A stretch of 38,430 bases of DNA, taken from NCBI GenBank assembly GCA_002394125.1, contig DGSY01000108.1:1-38430 (forward strand), read 5' to 3'. Under the pieces are notes generated by a model. It did no database searches. It had not been told where the DNA came from and saw nothing but the letters and a program-made list of their open reading frames with translations. The stretch is from Ruminococcus sp. UBA4350. Its GTDB lineage: Bacteria > Bacillota > Clostridia > Oscillospirales > Ruminococcaceae. This document shows positions 1 to 8,373 of this stretch, in pieces. The stretch's first letter is position 1; every line of letters begins with the position of its first letter. The translations under genes were made by a program, and so were the position numbers.

Positions 1-192
1 TACATCATTGATATTGCTGAGGCTAAAACGATACCCCTGCAACCATGCATTGCAGGACGAGCTTTCAAAACACGAAGGCAGGAGAATCACAATGCGAAAA
101 TCAAATCAAGCGCAAGGGGATCTCATATCTAGTCGAGAAGGAGTACACGCGGCAAAATGACGAAGAATCAGATTATATGTTGGGGGTGACAC
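1..192. other. No identifiable gene; edge of decayed element
   Basis: No start-to-stop gene is convincing here. Plus frame 2 is open from the window edge to a TGA at about 164-166, and frame 1 to a TAG at about 133. Neither translation resembles a family I recognise. It may be the degraded tail of a gene upstream of the window, because the next three genes are also element remnants. A run of G (about 182-186) just before the start of the next gene is its ribosome binding site. Confidence 0.4.
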
Positions 193-780
193 ATGATGAC
201 TGAACTGGAAATCATGCAGCGCGCAAAGCAATATATTGATGCGCTTGCAAACGGATATAACCCGCTTTCCGGACAGCCTGTTCGGGACGATGATGTTGTC
301 AATCAGGTACGGGTTTCGCGATGCCTGTTTTATGTTTCCGGTGTGCTGCAAAAGGTCATTGACAACGGCGGAGGAGTTCAGAAAAAGAAAGTACCCCGTT
401 CACAGAAAGTGCCATTTGCCCTCCTGCCCGAGCAGATTGTGCAACTCAAGCCACATAGTTCTCAGCAGTCTGCTTCAAGAATCACAGCGTCGATCAATGA
501 ACTGATTGATACTGAAAAAATGCAGAAGCTGAAAACAACGGATATTACCGGTTGGCTGCTCTCCATTGGGATGCTGCAAGACATAGAGACCTCATCAGGC
601 AGGAAGCGAAAGGTTCCGACGCCGGACGGTGAAATGCTCGGTATGAAGGAAACAAGTTTTGTCAATGAACAAGGTGTTCCGACGCAATATACCGTGTATG
701 ACAAGAACGCACAGCAATTCATTTTTGATAACATAGAAACACTCATTGCATTTATACATGAAAGAGAAGCAGAGAAATGA
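193..780 (+). CDS. Hypothetical protein of integrated elements, coupled to an exonuclease remnant
   Basis: This is an intact 195-aa protein of unknown function. It begins with two adjacent Met codons behind a GGGGGTG ribosome binding site. It has no signal peptide, membrane segment or catalytic motif that I can identify, and is soluble and mixed-charge. The N-terminal 60 residues (motifs MQRAKQYID and VRVSRCLFYV) resemble, from memory, a hypothetical protein found beside RecQ/DEDD-exonuclease genes in Firmicute genomes. The stop overlaps the next start as ATGA, so the two were translationally coupled. Because the partner is now broken, this gene may be a leftover. What it does is not known; a helper role in DNA processing is only a guess from the neighbour. 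Confidence 0.7.
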   Translation: MMTELEIMQRAKQYIDALANGYNPLSGQPVRDDDVVNQVRVSRCLFYVSGVLQKVIDNGGGVQKKKVPRSQKVPFALLPEQIVQLKPHSSQQSASRITASINELIDTEKMQKLKTTDITGWLLSIGMLQDIETSSGRKRKVPTPDGEMLGMKETSFVNEQGVPTQYTVYDKNAQQFIFDNIETLIAFIHEREAEK

Positions 781-1170
781 AACCAATCCTATTCTTTGAT
801 GCGGAGATCGACCCAGAAAACGGGCAGATACTGGACATCGGCGCGGTCGATTCGGACGGGCGTCAGTTTCACGCTGCTTCGGTGGGCGATTTTTCTGCGT
901 TTGTTAAGGAATGAATGGTTTGGCGGACACAATATTATAGCATATGATCTGAAATATCTTGAAGCGGCGATGCCGCAGAGTGTGTCAGCGCAGTATGTTG
1001 ACACGCTCTGCCTGTCGCCGCTTTTGTTTCCTGCAAAGCCATATCATCGGCTTCTGAAAGATGATAAGCTCCAGACAGATTCTCTCAGCAATCCGCTGGA
1101 TGATGCCGTGAAATTATTTGAGCTGTTCTGCGATGAGATTATTCTGCCGGATATATTCCTCGAAAAATGA
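777..1170 (+). pseudogene. Frameshifted, truncated DEDD 3'-5' exonuclease domain (RecQ-helicase-fusion type)
   Basis: The first frame (777-914, 45 aa) begins MKPILFFDAEIDPENGQ and carries the DxE motif I of DEDD exonucleases, then stops at TGA 912-914. The match resumes in another frame at about 916 with WFGGHNIIAYDLKYLE (motif II, H-N-x4-D). It continues through YVDTLCLSPLLFPAKPYH and LLKDDKLQTDSLSNPLDD to a TGA at 1168-1170. A one-base gain or two-base loss near 909-915 therefore broke the gene. In the family I recall, this domain heads a much longer protein with a RecQ-like helicase, and none of that follows. The ATGA overlap with the preceding gene marks the original start. The family call is from memory of its motifs; the frameshift is visible directly. 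Confidence 0.72.
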
Positions 1171-1193
1171 ATTATTTATTCTCATATTATGAT

Positions 1194-1231
1194 GCCTTGC
1201 TTGCTGTTCGATCAGTGGGCAGGGCTTTTTT
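1194..1231 (+). terminator. Probable intrinsic terminator after the exonuclease remnant
   Basis: GCCTTGC (1194-1200) pairs with GCAGGGC (1219-1225) with one T-G wobble across an 18-nt loop, and six T follow at 1226-1231. It lies 24 bp after the remnant's last stop and would end that transcript. The loop is long, so confidence is moderate. Confidence 0.45.
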
Positions 1232-1274
1232 GCGCTGGATTATGATAGGAAACGTTTATATACAAAACGAGCAA

Positions 1275-1307
1275 ATCGTGCACGATAGATAAACGCTTCA
1301 TCGTGCA
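1275..1307. repeat. Palindrome plus inverted repeat in the element remnant
   Basis: ATCGTGCACGAT at 1275-1286 is a perfect 12-bp palindrome. Its right half TGCACGAT (1279-1286) also pairs with ATCGTGCA at 1300-1307 across 13 nt, so three half-sites ATCGTGCA occur in 33 bp. This arrangement fits an operator or recombinase/initiator binding site of the former element. No function can be assigned. Confidence 0.4.
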
Positions 1308-1333
1308 ACTATACAATCTTTTCTCCATAGTGA

Positions 1334-1486
1334 AAAAATCCGCCAAGTTTTGAGGATATAAGTGAGAGCCGCCGCAAAGCTCTGCAAGCCCAGAAACGGA
1401 AGCATAATGCACAGAATGAAGCCGGCCGTTTTGTGCAGCCACACAAAGTTTCGGAAACAGACTATTATTTTTGCGTGTTTCTGTAG
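1334..1486 (+). pseudogene. Orphan coding-like stretch, start lost
   Basis: An open plus frame of 50 codons ends at TAG 1484-1486 and has no ATG near its left edge (a TGA lies at 1331-1333). The translation is hydrophilic and protein-like, for example SRRKALQAQKRKHNAQNEA, unlike random frame noise. I do not recognise the family. Given a broken exonuclease on one side and a broken integrase on the other, it is most simply the 3' end of another gene of the same decayed element. The rest of the 370-bp gap (1171-1541) holds the hairpins listed separately and nothing else that I see. Confidence 0.3.
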
Positions 1487-1541
1487 CGCTGTATGAGAGG
1501 CGGCTCTTTCAAATCAATCAAAATTCAGGGAGGTAACCAAA

Positions 1542-1946
1542 ATGAAACGAAACCAGCAAGAGGTCATCGACCGTATCCTTGATCTTTTAACCATGGTGAT
1601 ATATTCGCTGTCGGAACGGAGGAAAAATGAGACAGACAGTGAACACCGCCATGACAAGAAAGGCGGCGGTCAGATGAATATTCAGGAACGCAGAAACAAG
1701 AACGGGAAGATCACCTTTACCAAGAAGCACGGGCTGCAAAAAATCCATCCCCATATGTTCCGGCACACATCGGTCAGCCTTCAGCTTCAGGCAGGGATCA
1801 GCATTGCGGACGCAGCAAAGAGAGCAGGTCATGCAAGACCTGATGTCACCCTGCGGATTTATTCTCATGCGCTGAAAAAGAATGATTTGCACTGCTGCGA
1901 AGCTGTTCATTTTATTTTACTTTATCCATTGCACTTTCTGTCATAA
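1542..1946 (+). pseudogene. Tyrosine integrase with the middle deleted
   Basis: The 134-aa frame starts behind GGGAGGT. Residues 1-44 look like a small upstream gene read in frame. From Met at about 1675 the segment MNIQERRNKNGKI resembles the N-terminal arm-binding start of ICE/phage integrases. It runs straight into the C-terminal catalytic box: HPHMFRHTSVSLQ (H-x-x-R-H) and AGHARPDVTLRIYSHALK with the tyrosine nucleophile. The core-binding domain and the first catalytic arginine box are missing, so this cannot be an active recombinase. Family-like sequence ends at about CCEAV (near 1905). The last dozen codons run into the pyk promoter, which marks a junction between element and host DNA. 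It could have arisen by one internal deletion plus decay. Confidence 0.75.
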
Positions 1947-1957
1947 TATGCTATAAT
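1929..1957 (+). promoter_or_regulatory. Sigma-A promoter of pyk
   Basis: TTGCAC at 1929-1934 and TATAAT at 1952-1957 are separated by exactly 17 bp. The -10 box is 43 bp before the pyk ATG, and an AGGAGG ribosome binding site follows. The 3' end of the integrase remnant frame overlaps this promoter. Confidence 0.75.
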
Positions 1958-2000
1958 TATACTGTGAAAATATGCACCCTTTCAGAAGGAGGATATCACC

Positions 2001-3425
2001 ATGCAGCAGATCAGAAAAACAAAAATCGTTTGCACCATCGGCCCCGCAACGGATTCGGACGAGGTGCTCCGCCAGATGATGCAGGCGGGCATGAATGTTG
2101 CCCGCTTCAACTTTTCTCATGCCAATTACGAAAAGGATCGGAAGCGCTTTGAACAGGTTGTCCGCCTGCGCGAGGAGCTGGGACTTCCGGTTGCGACAAT
2201 GCTCGATACCAAAGGACCTGAGGTTCGCCTGCGCACATTTCCGGACGGCCCCGCGACCGTCGCGGACGGCGCCGTCTATACGCTGACCACCCGCGATGTT
2301 CCCTGCGATGCGCAGACCGGCAGCGTGAACTATCCGCGGCTGACCAAGGATGTCAAGCCCGGCGATACCGTCATGATCAACGACGGTCTTGTCGAGATGC
2401 GCATTGAGCACGTCACCGCGACCGATATCGAATGCCGCGTCATTCACGGCGGCGTGCTGACCGATCACAAATCCTGCAATTTCCCGGATGTCCACCTCTC
2501 TATGCCGTATCTCAGCGATGCGGATATGGAGGATCTGGAATTCGGCGCGAAGCTCGGCTTCGATTTCATTGCGGCGAGCTTTGCGCGCACCGGTGCGGAT
2601 ATCCGCTATCTCCGGAAATTCACGCAGTCGCTCGGCTGGTACGGCGTCCGCATTATTGCGAAGATCGAGAACCGCGAGGGCGTGAACAATATTGACGAGA
2701 TCCTCGAAGCCGCCGACGGCATCATGGTCGCGCGCGGCGATATGGGCGTTGAGATCCCGTTCGAGCAGATCCCCGATATCCAGAAGAAGCTGATCCGCAA
2801 GGGCTATGAGGCCGGCAAGCAGGTCATTACTGCAACGCAGATGCTCGAATCCATGATGACGAATCCGCGGCCGACACGGGCGGAGATCACCGATGTCGCA
2901 AACGCGATCTATGACGGCACGAGCGCGGTCATGACCTCCGGCGAGACTGCCGCGGGACAGCATCCGGTCGAGACCGTGCGGACAATGGCGCGGATCGCGC
3001 TGACCACGGAGGCGAGCATCGACTACAAGAGCGAATTCATGGCGCGCGCAACGGAGAAATCGACTGTTGCGGATGCGATCGCACACGCGACCGTGACGAC
3101 TGCGCATGACCTGGATGCAGCGGCGATCGTGACCGTCACGAAGGGCGGCGAGACCGCAAGACTGATCTCGAAATACCGCCCGATGTTCCCGATCATTTCC
3201 TGCACGACCGACGCAATGGTGCAGCGGCAGATGAATATGTCGTGGGGCGTGCAGCCGCTGGTCATCAGCGAGGAGCGCGATACAGATTCGCTGTTCCGGC
3301 ACGCGGTCGCTGCGGCCTGCGATGCGGGATATACCGAGCCGGGCGATCTGGTCGTTATTACGGCGGGCGTGCCGCTCGGCGTTTCCGGTACGACCAATCT
3401 GCTGAAGGTCGAAACGATCGAATAA
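2001..3425 (+). CDS. pyk: Pyruvate kinase
   Basis: It transfers phosphate from phosphoenolpyruvate to ADP, the last ATP-yielding step of glycolysis, in the cytosol. The 474-aa protein has the family's opening (TKIVCTIGPATDS, then NVARFNFSHAN), the B-domain entry LDTKGPEVR, and the catalytic lysine in RIIAKIENREGV. The metal and substrate loop GIMVARGDMGVEIP and the long helix signature ITATQMLESM are followed by PRPTRAEITDVANAIYDGT. The length fits the single-unit form; there is no C-terminal PEP-utiliser extension of the kind seen in some Bacillus enzymes. The start at 2001 is fixed by AGGAGG about 9 bp upstream. It has its own promoter (1929-1957) and is 35 bp from the next gene, so some readthrough into the transporter pair is possible. 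Confidence 0.97.
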   Translation: MQQIRKTKIVCTIGPATDSDEVLRQMMQAGMNVARFNFSHANYEKDRKRFEQVVRLREELGLPVATMLDTKGPEVRLRTFPDGPATVADGAVYTLTTRDVPCDAQTGSVNYPRLTKDVKPGDTVMINDGLVEMRIEHVTATDIECRVIHGGVLTDHKSCNFPDVHLSMPYLSDADMEDLEFGAKLGFDFIAASFARTGADIRYLRKFTQSLGWYGVRIIAKIENREGVNNIDEILEAADGIMVARGDMGVEIPFEQIPDIQKKLIRKGYEAGKQVITATQMLESMMTNPRPTRAEITDVANAIYDGTSAVMTSGETAAGQHPVETVRTMARIALTTEASIDYKSEFMARATEKSTVADAIAHATVTTAHDLDAAAIVTVTKGGETARLISKYRPMFPIISCTTDAMVQRQMNMSWGVQPLVISEERDTDSLFRHAVAAACDAGYTEPGDLVVITAGVPLGVSGTTNLLKVETIE

Positions 3426-3460
3426 CTGCATCGCGCAGAAAAGGATGAAATTGAGATAAG

Positions 3461-4681
3461 ATGAAAGAAAAGAACCGGTATGACCATGCGCTCTGGCGCA
3501 TTATGGAGCAGATGCTCGAAGTGGAGAGCATGGAGGACGCGCTTTCCGGCAGCCTTGATATTATCATGGATACGATCGGCAGCGAGGCCGGCGCGGTCTG
3601 GCTGCTGGATCCGCAGACAAACCGTCTCTATCCGATGTTCCACCGCGGGCCGGTCGATATCTCCGGCATCAGCATCGAAAACGGCAGCGGCATTGAGGGC
3701 GTGGTGACGCGGACGGGAAAATCCGTCATCATTGCGGATACGCATTCGGATGCGCGCTATGACAGCTCGATCTTCGACGATCAGGGGCTGGATACGAAAA
3801 CCATGCTCTGTGTGCCGCTGAGCGATCCGGAAAAGACGATCGGCTGCGTGCAGCTCATCAACCTGAAAAACGGCGGTCAGTTCGATCAGGATCAGCTTCA
3901 GCTCTGTGAGCGCATGGCCTCGCTCGCCGCAATTACGATCGCGGAAAAGGGTCTGTCGATCGGCGATGCGGAGGAAAAGGAAATTCTTGTCTCGCTTTCC
4001 GATGTTACAAAGGAATTTGAGAGCGGCGGCGAAACGGTCAAGATTCTCAAGGGCATCAATCTCAATGTCTATCAGGGCGAGCTGCTGGTCGTGCTCGGTG
4101 AGAGCGGCTGCGGCAAATCGACCATGATGAATATTATCGGCGGCATGGACTCGCTGACAAACGGCACGCTGATGATCGAGGGCAAGGATTATTCGCATCC
4201 CTCCGAGGCGGAGCTGACGATGTACCGCCGGAACTATATCGGCTTTGTGTTCCAGTCCTACAATCTCATGCCGAATCTCTCCGCGATCGACAATGTGCGG
4301 TTCATCGCGGAGATCTGTCCCGATCCGCTGACGCCGGAGGAGGCGATCGGTCTGGTCGGCCTGACGAGCCGTGCGGACAATTTCCCGGCGCAGATGAGCG
4401 GCGGCCAGCAGCAGCGCGTTGCGATCGCCCGTGCGCTTGTCAAGAATCCGAAGCTCATTCTCGCGGATGAGCCGACTGCCGCGCTGGACTATGAGACCAG
4501 CATCGAGGTGCTGGAGGCCTTTGAGCGTGCGGTCAAAACCAAGCATACGACCGTTATCATGATTACGCATAACCCGGAGATCGGCAAAATGGCTGACCGC
4601 GTTGTCAAGCTCCGCAGCGGCAGAGTTTTCAGCATCAAGAAGAATGCCAAGCCGCTGAAGGCAGCAGAACTGGAGTGGTAA
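3461..4681 (+). CDS. GAF domain-ABC transporter ATPase fusion (LolD/MacB/FtsE-like)
   Basis: This 406-aa protein joins two modules. Residues about 1-165 form a GAF-type sensory domain (features AGAVWLLDPQTNRLYPM, GIEGVVTRTGKSVIIADT, CVPLSDPEKTIGCVQLIN). Residues about 180-400 form an ABC ATPase of the class that powers FtsX/MacB-type permeases. Walker A is GESGCGKST at about 213, the signature is MSGGQQQRVAIARAL at about 311, and Walker B with the catalytic Glu is LILADEPTAALD at about 331. ABC subunits of this class are normally about 230 aa, so the GAF half is an added N-terminal input domain, probably binding a small ligand or cyclic nucleotide. The permease gene starts 1 bp after its stop, so the two are one transporter operon. 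The ligand is unknown. Confidence 0.93.
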   Translation: MKEKNRYDHALWRIMEQMLEVESMEDALSGSLDIIMDTIGSEAGAVWLLDPQTNRLYPMFHRGPVDISGISIENGSGIEGVVTRTGKSVIIADTHSDARYDSSIFDDQGLDTKTMLCVPLSDPEKTIGCVQLINLKNGGQFDQDQLQLCERMASLAAITIAEKGLSIGDAEEKEILVSLSDVTKEFESGGETVKILKGINLNVYQGELLVVLGESGCGKSTMMNIIGGMDSLTNGTLMIEGKDYSHPSEAELTMYRRNYIGFVFQSYNLMPNLSAIDNVRFIAEICPDPLTPEEAIGLVGLTSRADNFPAQMSGGQQQRVAIARALVKNPKLILADEPTAALDYETSIEVLEAFERAVKTKHTTVIMITHNPEIGKMADRVVKLRSGRVFSIKKNAKPLKAAELEW

Positions 4682-4682
4682 G

Positions 4683-7600
4683 ATGAAGCGGACACAGTTC
4701 AAGGATGCTGTCCGGAATATCCGCAGGCAGATCGTTTCGTTCATCTCGATCGTTCTGGTCGTGACGCTCGGAACGAGCGCGTTTCTGGCATTCCAGTTCG
4801 GCATGGATTCGCTTTACGGCAAGGCGAACCGGTATTACAATGAGATGCAGTACCGCGACATTGAGATCCAGTCCACACGCGGCATCACCGAGAAGGATCT
4901 CGAAGCCGTCCGGAAGATCGACGGCGTTACGGATGCCGAGGGCTTCACGGCTGTCGATATGATCGCGGAGAACAGCGGCGGCGAGCGGACAACCGTTCAT
5001 ATCGCATCGCAGACAGATCGGATCGACCATGTGACGCTCAAAAGCGGCGAGCTGCCGCAGAGATCCGGCGAATGCGCCGTCGCACAGCAGCTCGCGGAGA
5101 GTCTCGGCCTGAAGGAGGGCGACCGGATCACCGTCACCCCGCGCAGGGAGTCCGAGGATTTCCTGACGGCAAAGGAGCTGACAGTCAGGGGTACATTTCT
5201 GCATCCGAACCATTTCCGGCAGGGCGAGAGCGACCGCTTTGAGGTGCTGGTCATGCCGGAGGATCTCGATCTCAGTACGCTTGAAGCGCCGTATCTCGGA
5301 ATGCTGATCCGGACGGATACGGCGGATATGGATACATTCTCACAGGAATATGCAGACAGGATCTGGAAGATCGAACGGGAGATTTCCCTGCTCGGCAAGG
5401 AGCGCGCTTCCATGCGGGATGCGGAGCTGATCGCATCGGCGCGTGACCGCATCGCCGACGGTGAGAAGAAGCTCGCCGAGGGCAAGGCACAGCTGGATGC
5501 CGGTCAGACAGAGGTCGAGGAGAATGCCGCAAAGATCAGCGATGCGGATGTGCAGCTCAAGATCGCGACCGCAAAGCTGGAGCTTGCAAAGGCACAGCTG
5601 GATTCCTCCGAATCCGAGATCACCGACGGCAAAAAGCAGCTTGAGGACGCGAAAAAAGCACTGGACGATGCCAAGAAGCAGCTTGATTCCGCACGGAAGC
5701 AGCTGGATGACGCGAAGGCACAGCTCGATGACGGTGCGGCGGAGCTGGAGGCCAGCGAAGCAAAGCTGCGCGAGGGCAGGATCCAGCTTGACGAGAACCG
5801 ACAGAAGCTGACCGATGCAGAGGTCGAGCTGCGCGCAGGCCGTGCATCGCTCGATACCGCGGAGACCGCGATCGAGACCATGACCGGTATGATCAATGCG
5901 GTCATCCGGGATTCGTGGAATCCGGCATTCGGGGATGTGCCGGTGCTGCATTCCGTGCGCGATTCCTCCGATAACTATACGCTGACCTACGATGATCTGA
6001 CGCATCATCTGCTCGTCGATGAGAACGGCATTTCTGAGGAGCAGTATCAGGATATCATCGCAGCAGCGGAGGTCTCGGATGTCTGGAAGCAGTTCCGCAC
6101 CGAATACACAAAGCTCTATGACGGCGAAAAGCAGTATCAGGAGGGCTACGCACAGTATCAGGACGGCCTTTCGCAGTGGACGGCGGCGCAGTCGGAATAT
6201 GACGAGGGCTATGCGCAGTATGCTGCGGGCAAGGCGGAATATGACCGCTCGCTCGCGCTCTATCAGGAGAAGGAGACCGAATACAAGGTCGGCAAATCCG
6301 CCTATGACGCCAATCTCCGCGCCTATGAGGACGGCCTGAAAAAGTATAACGCCGGTCTGGAAAAATACGAGGACTCCGAGGGACAGATCAGCTCCGGCAC
6401 GGAGCAGCTGGAGGAAGGCAGGCAGGAACTGGAGGAGGGCAGCGAAAAGCTCGAAGAAGGGGCAAAAACGCTCGAAGAAAAGCAGGCGGAATATGAAGCC
6501 GGCGTGAAGGAGCTGGAGGATGCCAGGGCACAGCTCGCGGCCTATCAGCCGGGCAGCTGGATCCTGACCGACCGCTCCATGAACCTTTCCTTCAACGATC
6601 TCCGCGGTGCCGCGAAAACCTTTGTCAGTATGCGGCAGACCTTCAGCACGATCTTCATTCTGCTCAGTATGCTCGTCTGCTACGCAACGATCGGCAAGAT
6701 CGTCGATGAACAGCGTGTGCTGATCGGCGCGACAAAGGCGCTCGGCTTCACACGCAAAGAGATCATGGCGAAATACCTGATCTTCGGCGGCTTCGGCGCA
6801 TTTCTCGGCGGTCTGGGCGGCATTGCGCTCGCCTATTTCCTGCTGGAGGAGATCATGCTCAGCTCGACGGCACAGGCGCTGATGCTCGGCTCATTCCCGC
6901 GCTCGTTCCTGCTGCTGCCCTCGGCGCTCTGCGTCATCTTTGCAACGGCGCTCGGCATTTTCTCCGCATGGATCGCGTGCAGCAGACTGATCGAACGGCC
7001 TGCGACCGACCTGCTCCGCGGCGAGACGCCGCAGGTACACCGCAATAAGGTGCGCACCGGCAGAAAGAAAACGCGCTCGCTCTATACCGGCCTGATCCTG
7101 CGCAATATCCGCAGCGATCTGAAGCGCGTCAGCGTGACGGTCATCAGCATTGCGGGAAGCTGTATGCTGCTGATGATCGGCTTCGCGATGAAGCTCTCGT
7201 ATGTCAAGCTGATCGACCGGCAGTTCACGCAGATCACGGATTACGATGCCTGCGTACAGCTGAAGCCGGATGCATCTGAGGACGAGATCGGCGAGGTCAC
7301 GGATCAGCTGCGGGATGCAGATACCGATTACACAGAGGTGTATCAGCTCGATACGCTGACACGGATCGGCGGCGATCTGGAAAGCGCGCAGATCTTCTGT
7401 GTCGATCCGGATGCCCTGCCGGATTATGTGCATCTCTACGATATCCGCCGCAAGGAGGAGCATCGCATTCCGGACGGCGGCGTGTTCATCTACAACCGCC
7501 TTGCGGAGACCTATTCGCTGACCGTCGGCGATCATATTTCCATTCTGGATTCCGGCGGCGTGTACCACGATGTGCCGGTCAGCGGCATCTACCAGAGCTA

Positions 7601-8189
7601 TGCGGGCAAGAGCATCTATCTTTCCGAATCCTACGGCAGAGAGATCTTCGGCAGGGATTATACGGTCAATACCATTCTTGCGCGGACATCGCGGGCCGAT
7701 GTGCCTGCACTCCGCTCGGCGCTCAGCAAAAGCAGCGGATTCCTCTGCTATACGGCATCGGATGAGGCACGCGCACGGCACCAGACCGTTGCGGATATGC
7801 TGGACAAAATGGTCTATGTCATGATCGGTACGGCTGGCCTGATGGCGGCGGTCGTGCTGCTCAATCTGGTCATGATCCAGCTCAACCAGAAGAAGCGCGA
7901 GCTGACGGTCATGCGCGTCAACGGCTTCACGATCGGCGAGACAGTCGGCTATATCCTCAAGGAGAACATTCTGACGACTGCGATCGGCATTCTGCTCGGA
8001 CTGCTGAGCGGACAGGTCGCATCGCATATCATCCTGTCGTCACTGGAGCGCGTGGAGCTGCAAATGATCCGCGGCCCGATCCCGGAGGCATATCTGTTCT
8101 CGGCGCTCATCACGCTGTTCTTTGCGATCACGGTGAATCTGATCGCGCTGCGGCGGATCCGCCGGCTCACTTTCCGCGATGCGATGTAA
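4683..8189 (+). CDS. FtsX-family ABC permease with giant extracytoplasmic coiled-coil domain
   Basis: This 1168-aa permease partners the GAF-ABC ATPase just upstream. One membrane segment lies near the N-terminus (about 18-40). A large outside domain follows, then a first FtsX core (segments about 653-675, 697-720, 741-765). Next are a second anchor (816-836), another outside loop, and a second FtsX core (1042-1065, 1095-1115, 1136-1156). Inside the outer domain, residues about 250-396 and 478-620 are two long heptad-repeat blocks. The first is rich in AKxQLDxA-type repeats and the second in YxxGxxxY repeats. They are split by a non-repetitive insert of about 80 residues (INAVIRDSWNPAFGDVPVLH). 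Transporters of this mechanotransmission class often work on the envelope or activate wall enzymes rather than move a soluble solute; which applies here is unknown. A repeat element starts right after the stop. Confidence 0.93.
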   Translation: MKRTQFKDAVRNIRRQIVSFISIVLVVTLGTSAFLAFQFGMDSLYGKANRYYNEMQYRDIEIQSTRGITEKDLEAVRKIDGVTDAEGFTAVDMIAENSGGERTTVHIASQTDRIDHVTLKSGELPQRSGECAVAQQLAESLGLKEGDRITVTPRRESEDFLTAKELTVRGTFLHPNHFRQGESDRFEVLVMPEDLDLSTLEAPYLGMLIRTDTADMDTFSQEYADRIWKIEREISLLGKERASMRDAELIASARDRIADGEKKLAEGKAQLDAGQTEVEENAAKISDADVQLKIATAKLELAKAQLDSSESEITDGKKQLEDAKKALDDAKKQLDSARKQLDDAKAQLDDGAAELEASEAKLREGRIQLDENRQKLTDAEVELRAGRASLDTAETAIETMTGMINAVIRDSWNPAFGDVPVLHSVRDSSDNYTLTYDDLTHHLLVDENGISEEQYQDIIAAAEVSDVWKQFRTEYTKLYDGEKQYQEGYAQYQDGLSQWTAAQSEYDEGYAQYAAGKAEYDRSLALYQEKETEYKVGKSAYDANLRAYEDGLKKYNAGLEKYEDSEGQISSGTEQLEEGRQELEEGSEKLEEGAKTLEEKQAEYEAGVKELEDARAQLAAYQPGSWILTDRSMNLSFNDLRGAAKTFVSMRQTFSTIFILLSMLVCYATIGKIVDEQRVLIGATKALGFTRKEIMAKYLIFGGFGAFLGGLGGIALAYFLLEEIMLSSTAQALMLGSFPRSFLLLPSALCVIFATALGIFSAWIACSRLIERPATDLLRGETPQVHRNKVRTGRKKTRSLYTGLILRNIRSDLKRVSVTVISIAGSCMLLMIGFAMKLSYVKLIDRQFTQITDYDACVQLKPDASEDEIGEVTDQLRDADTDYTEVYQLDTLTRIGGDLESAQIFCVDPDALPDYVHLYDIRRKEEHRIPDGGVFIYNRLAETYSLTVGDHISILDSGGVYHDVPVSGIYQSYAGKSIYLSESYGREIFGRDYTVNTILARTSRADVPALRSALSKSSGFLCYTASDEARARHQTVADMLDKMVYVMIGTAGLMAAVVLLNLVMIQLNQKKRELTVMRVNGFTIGETVGYILKENILTTAIGILLGLLSGQVASHIILSSLERVELQMIRGPIPEAYLFSALITLFFAITVNLIALRRIRRLTFRDAM

Positions 8190-8297
8190 CTGTCGGCAGT
8201 GCCGACAGCCGTTTTGCTAAAGGCACGGCCGCGCTCACAGGCTGATTATCCCAAACTCACGCCGCTGTTCGCGGCTTCTGTGCAGTGAGTTCATCGG
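8190..8297 (+). repeat. Dispersed 3'-UTR repeat, copy R1 (subtype 1)
   Basis: It starts at the base after the permease stop with the perfect palindrome CTGTCGGCAGTGCCGACAG (8190-8208). A second hairpin GCCGC-TGTTC-GCGGC follows further in. Aligned without gaps to the reverse complement of 21207-21309 it matches at about 91 of 103 positions. Its first 30 bp also match copies R3 and R4. It lies between the stop codon and the terminator at 8331-8362, so it should be transcribed as 3' UTR. The right boundary is approximate. Confidence 0.8.
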
Positions 8298-8330
8298 TTT
8301 ACATAACAGTACAATTCTAAAAATCAAAAC

Positions 8331-8362
8331 ACGCCTGCACCGTCCGGTTTCGGTGCAGGCGT
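8331..8362. terminator. Strong convergent intrinsic terminator
   Basis: ACGCCTGCACCG (8331-8342) pairs perfectly with CGGTGCAGGCGT (8351-8362) over an 8-nt loop, and ATTTTTAT follows on the plus side. It ends the permease transcript. On the minus strand the hairpin is followed by GTTTTGATTTTT, so it can also stop the converging U32 operon. Confidence 0.88.
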
Positions 8363-8373
8363 ATTTTTATGTA

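Noticed and set aside
1212..1442. 76-aa minus-strand frame in the 1171-1541 gap
   Set aside because: It has no ribosome site or recognisable motif. The plus-strand frame at 1334-1486 over the same bases looks more like protein.
3023..4804. 593-aa minus-strand open frame across pyk and the GAF-ABC gene
   Set aside because: It spans two unrelated, well-supported genes on the other strand and shows only shadow composition. Similar antisense frames at 1941-3431, 6891-8027, 8650-10269, 11252-12991, 21320-23035, 24349-25809, 25673-27430, 32974-34323 and 36143-37501 were dropped for the same reason.
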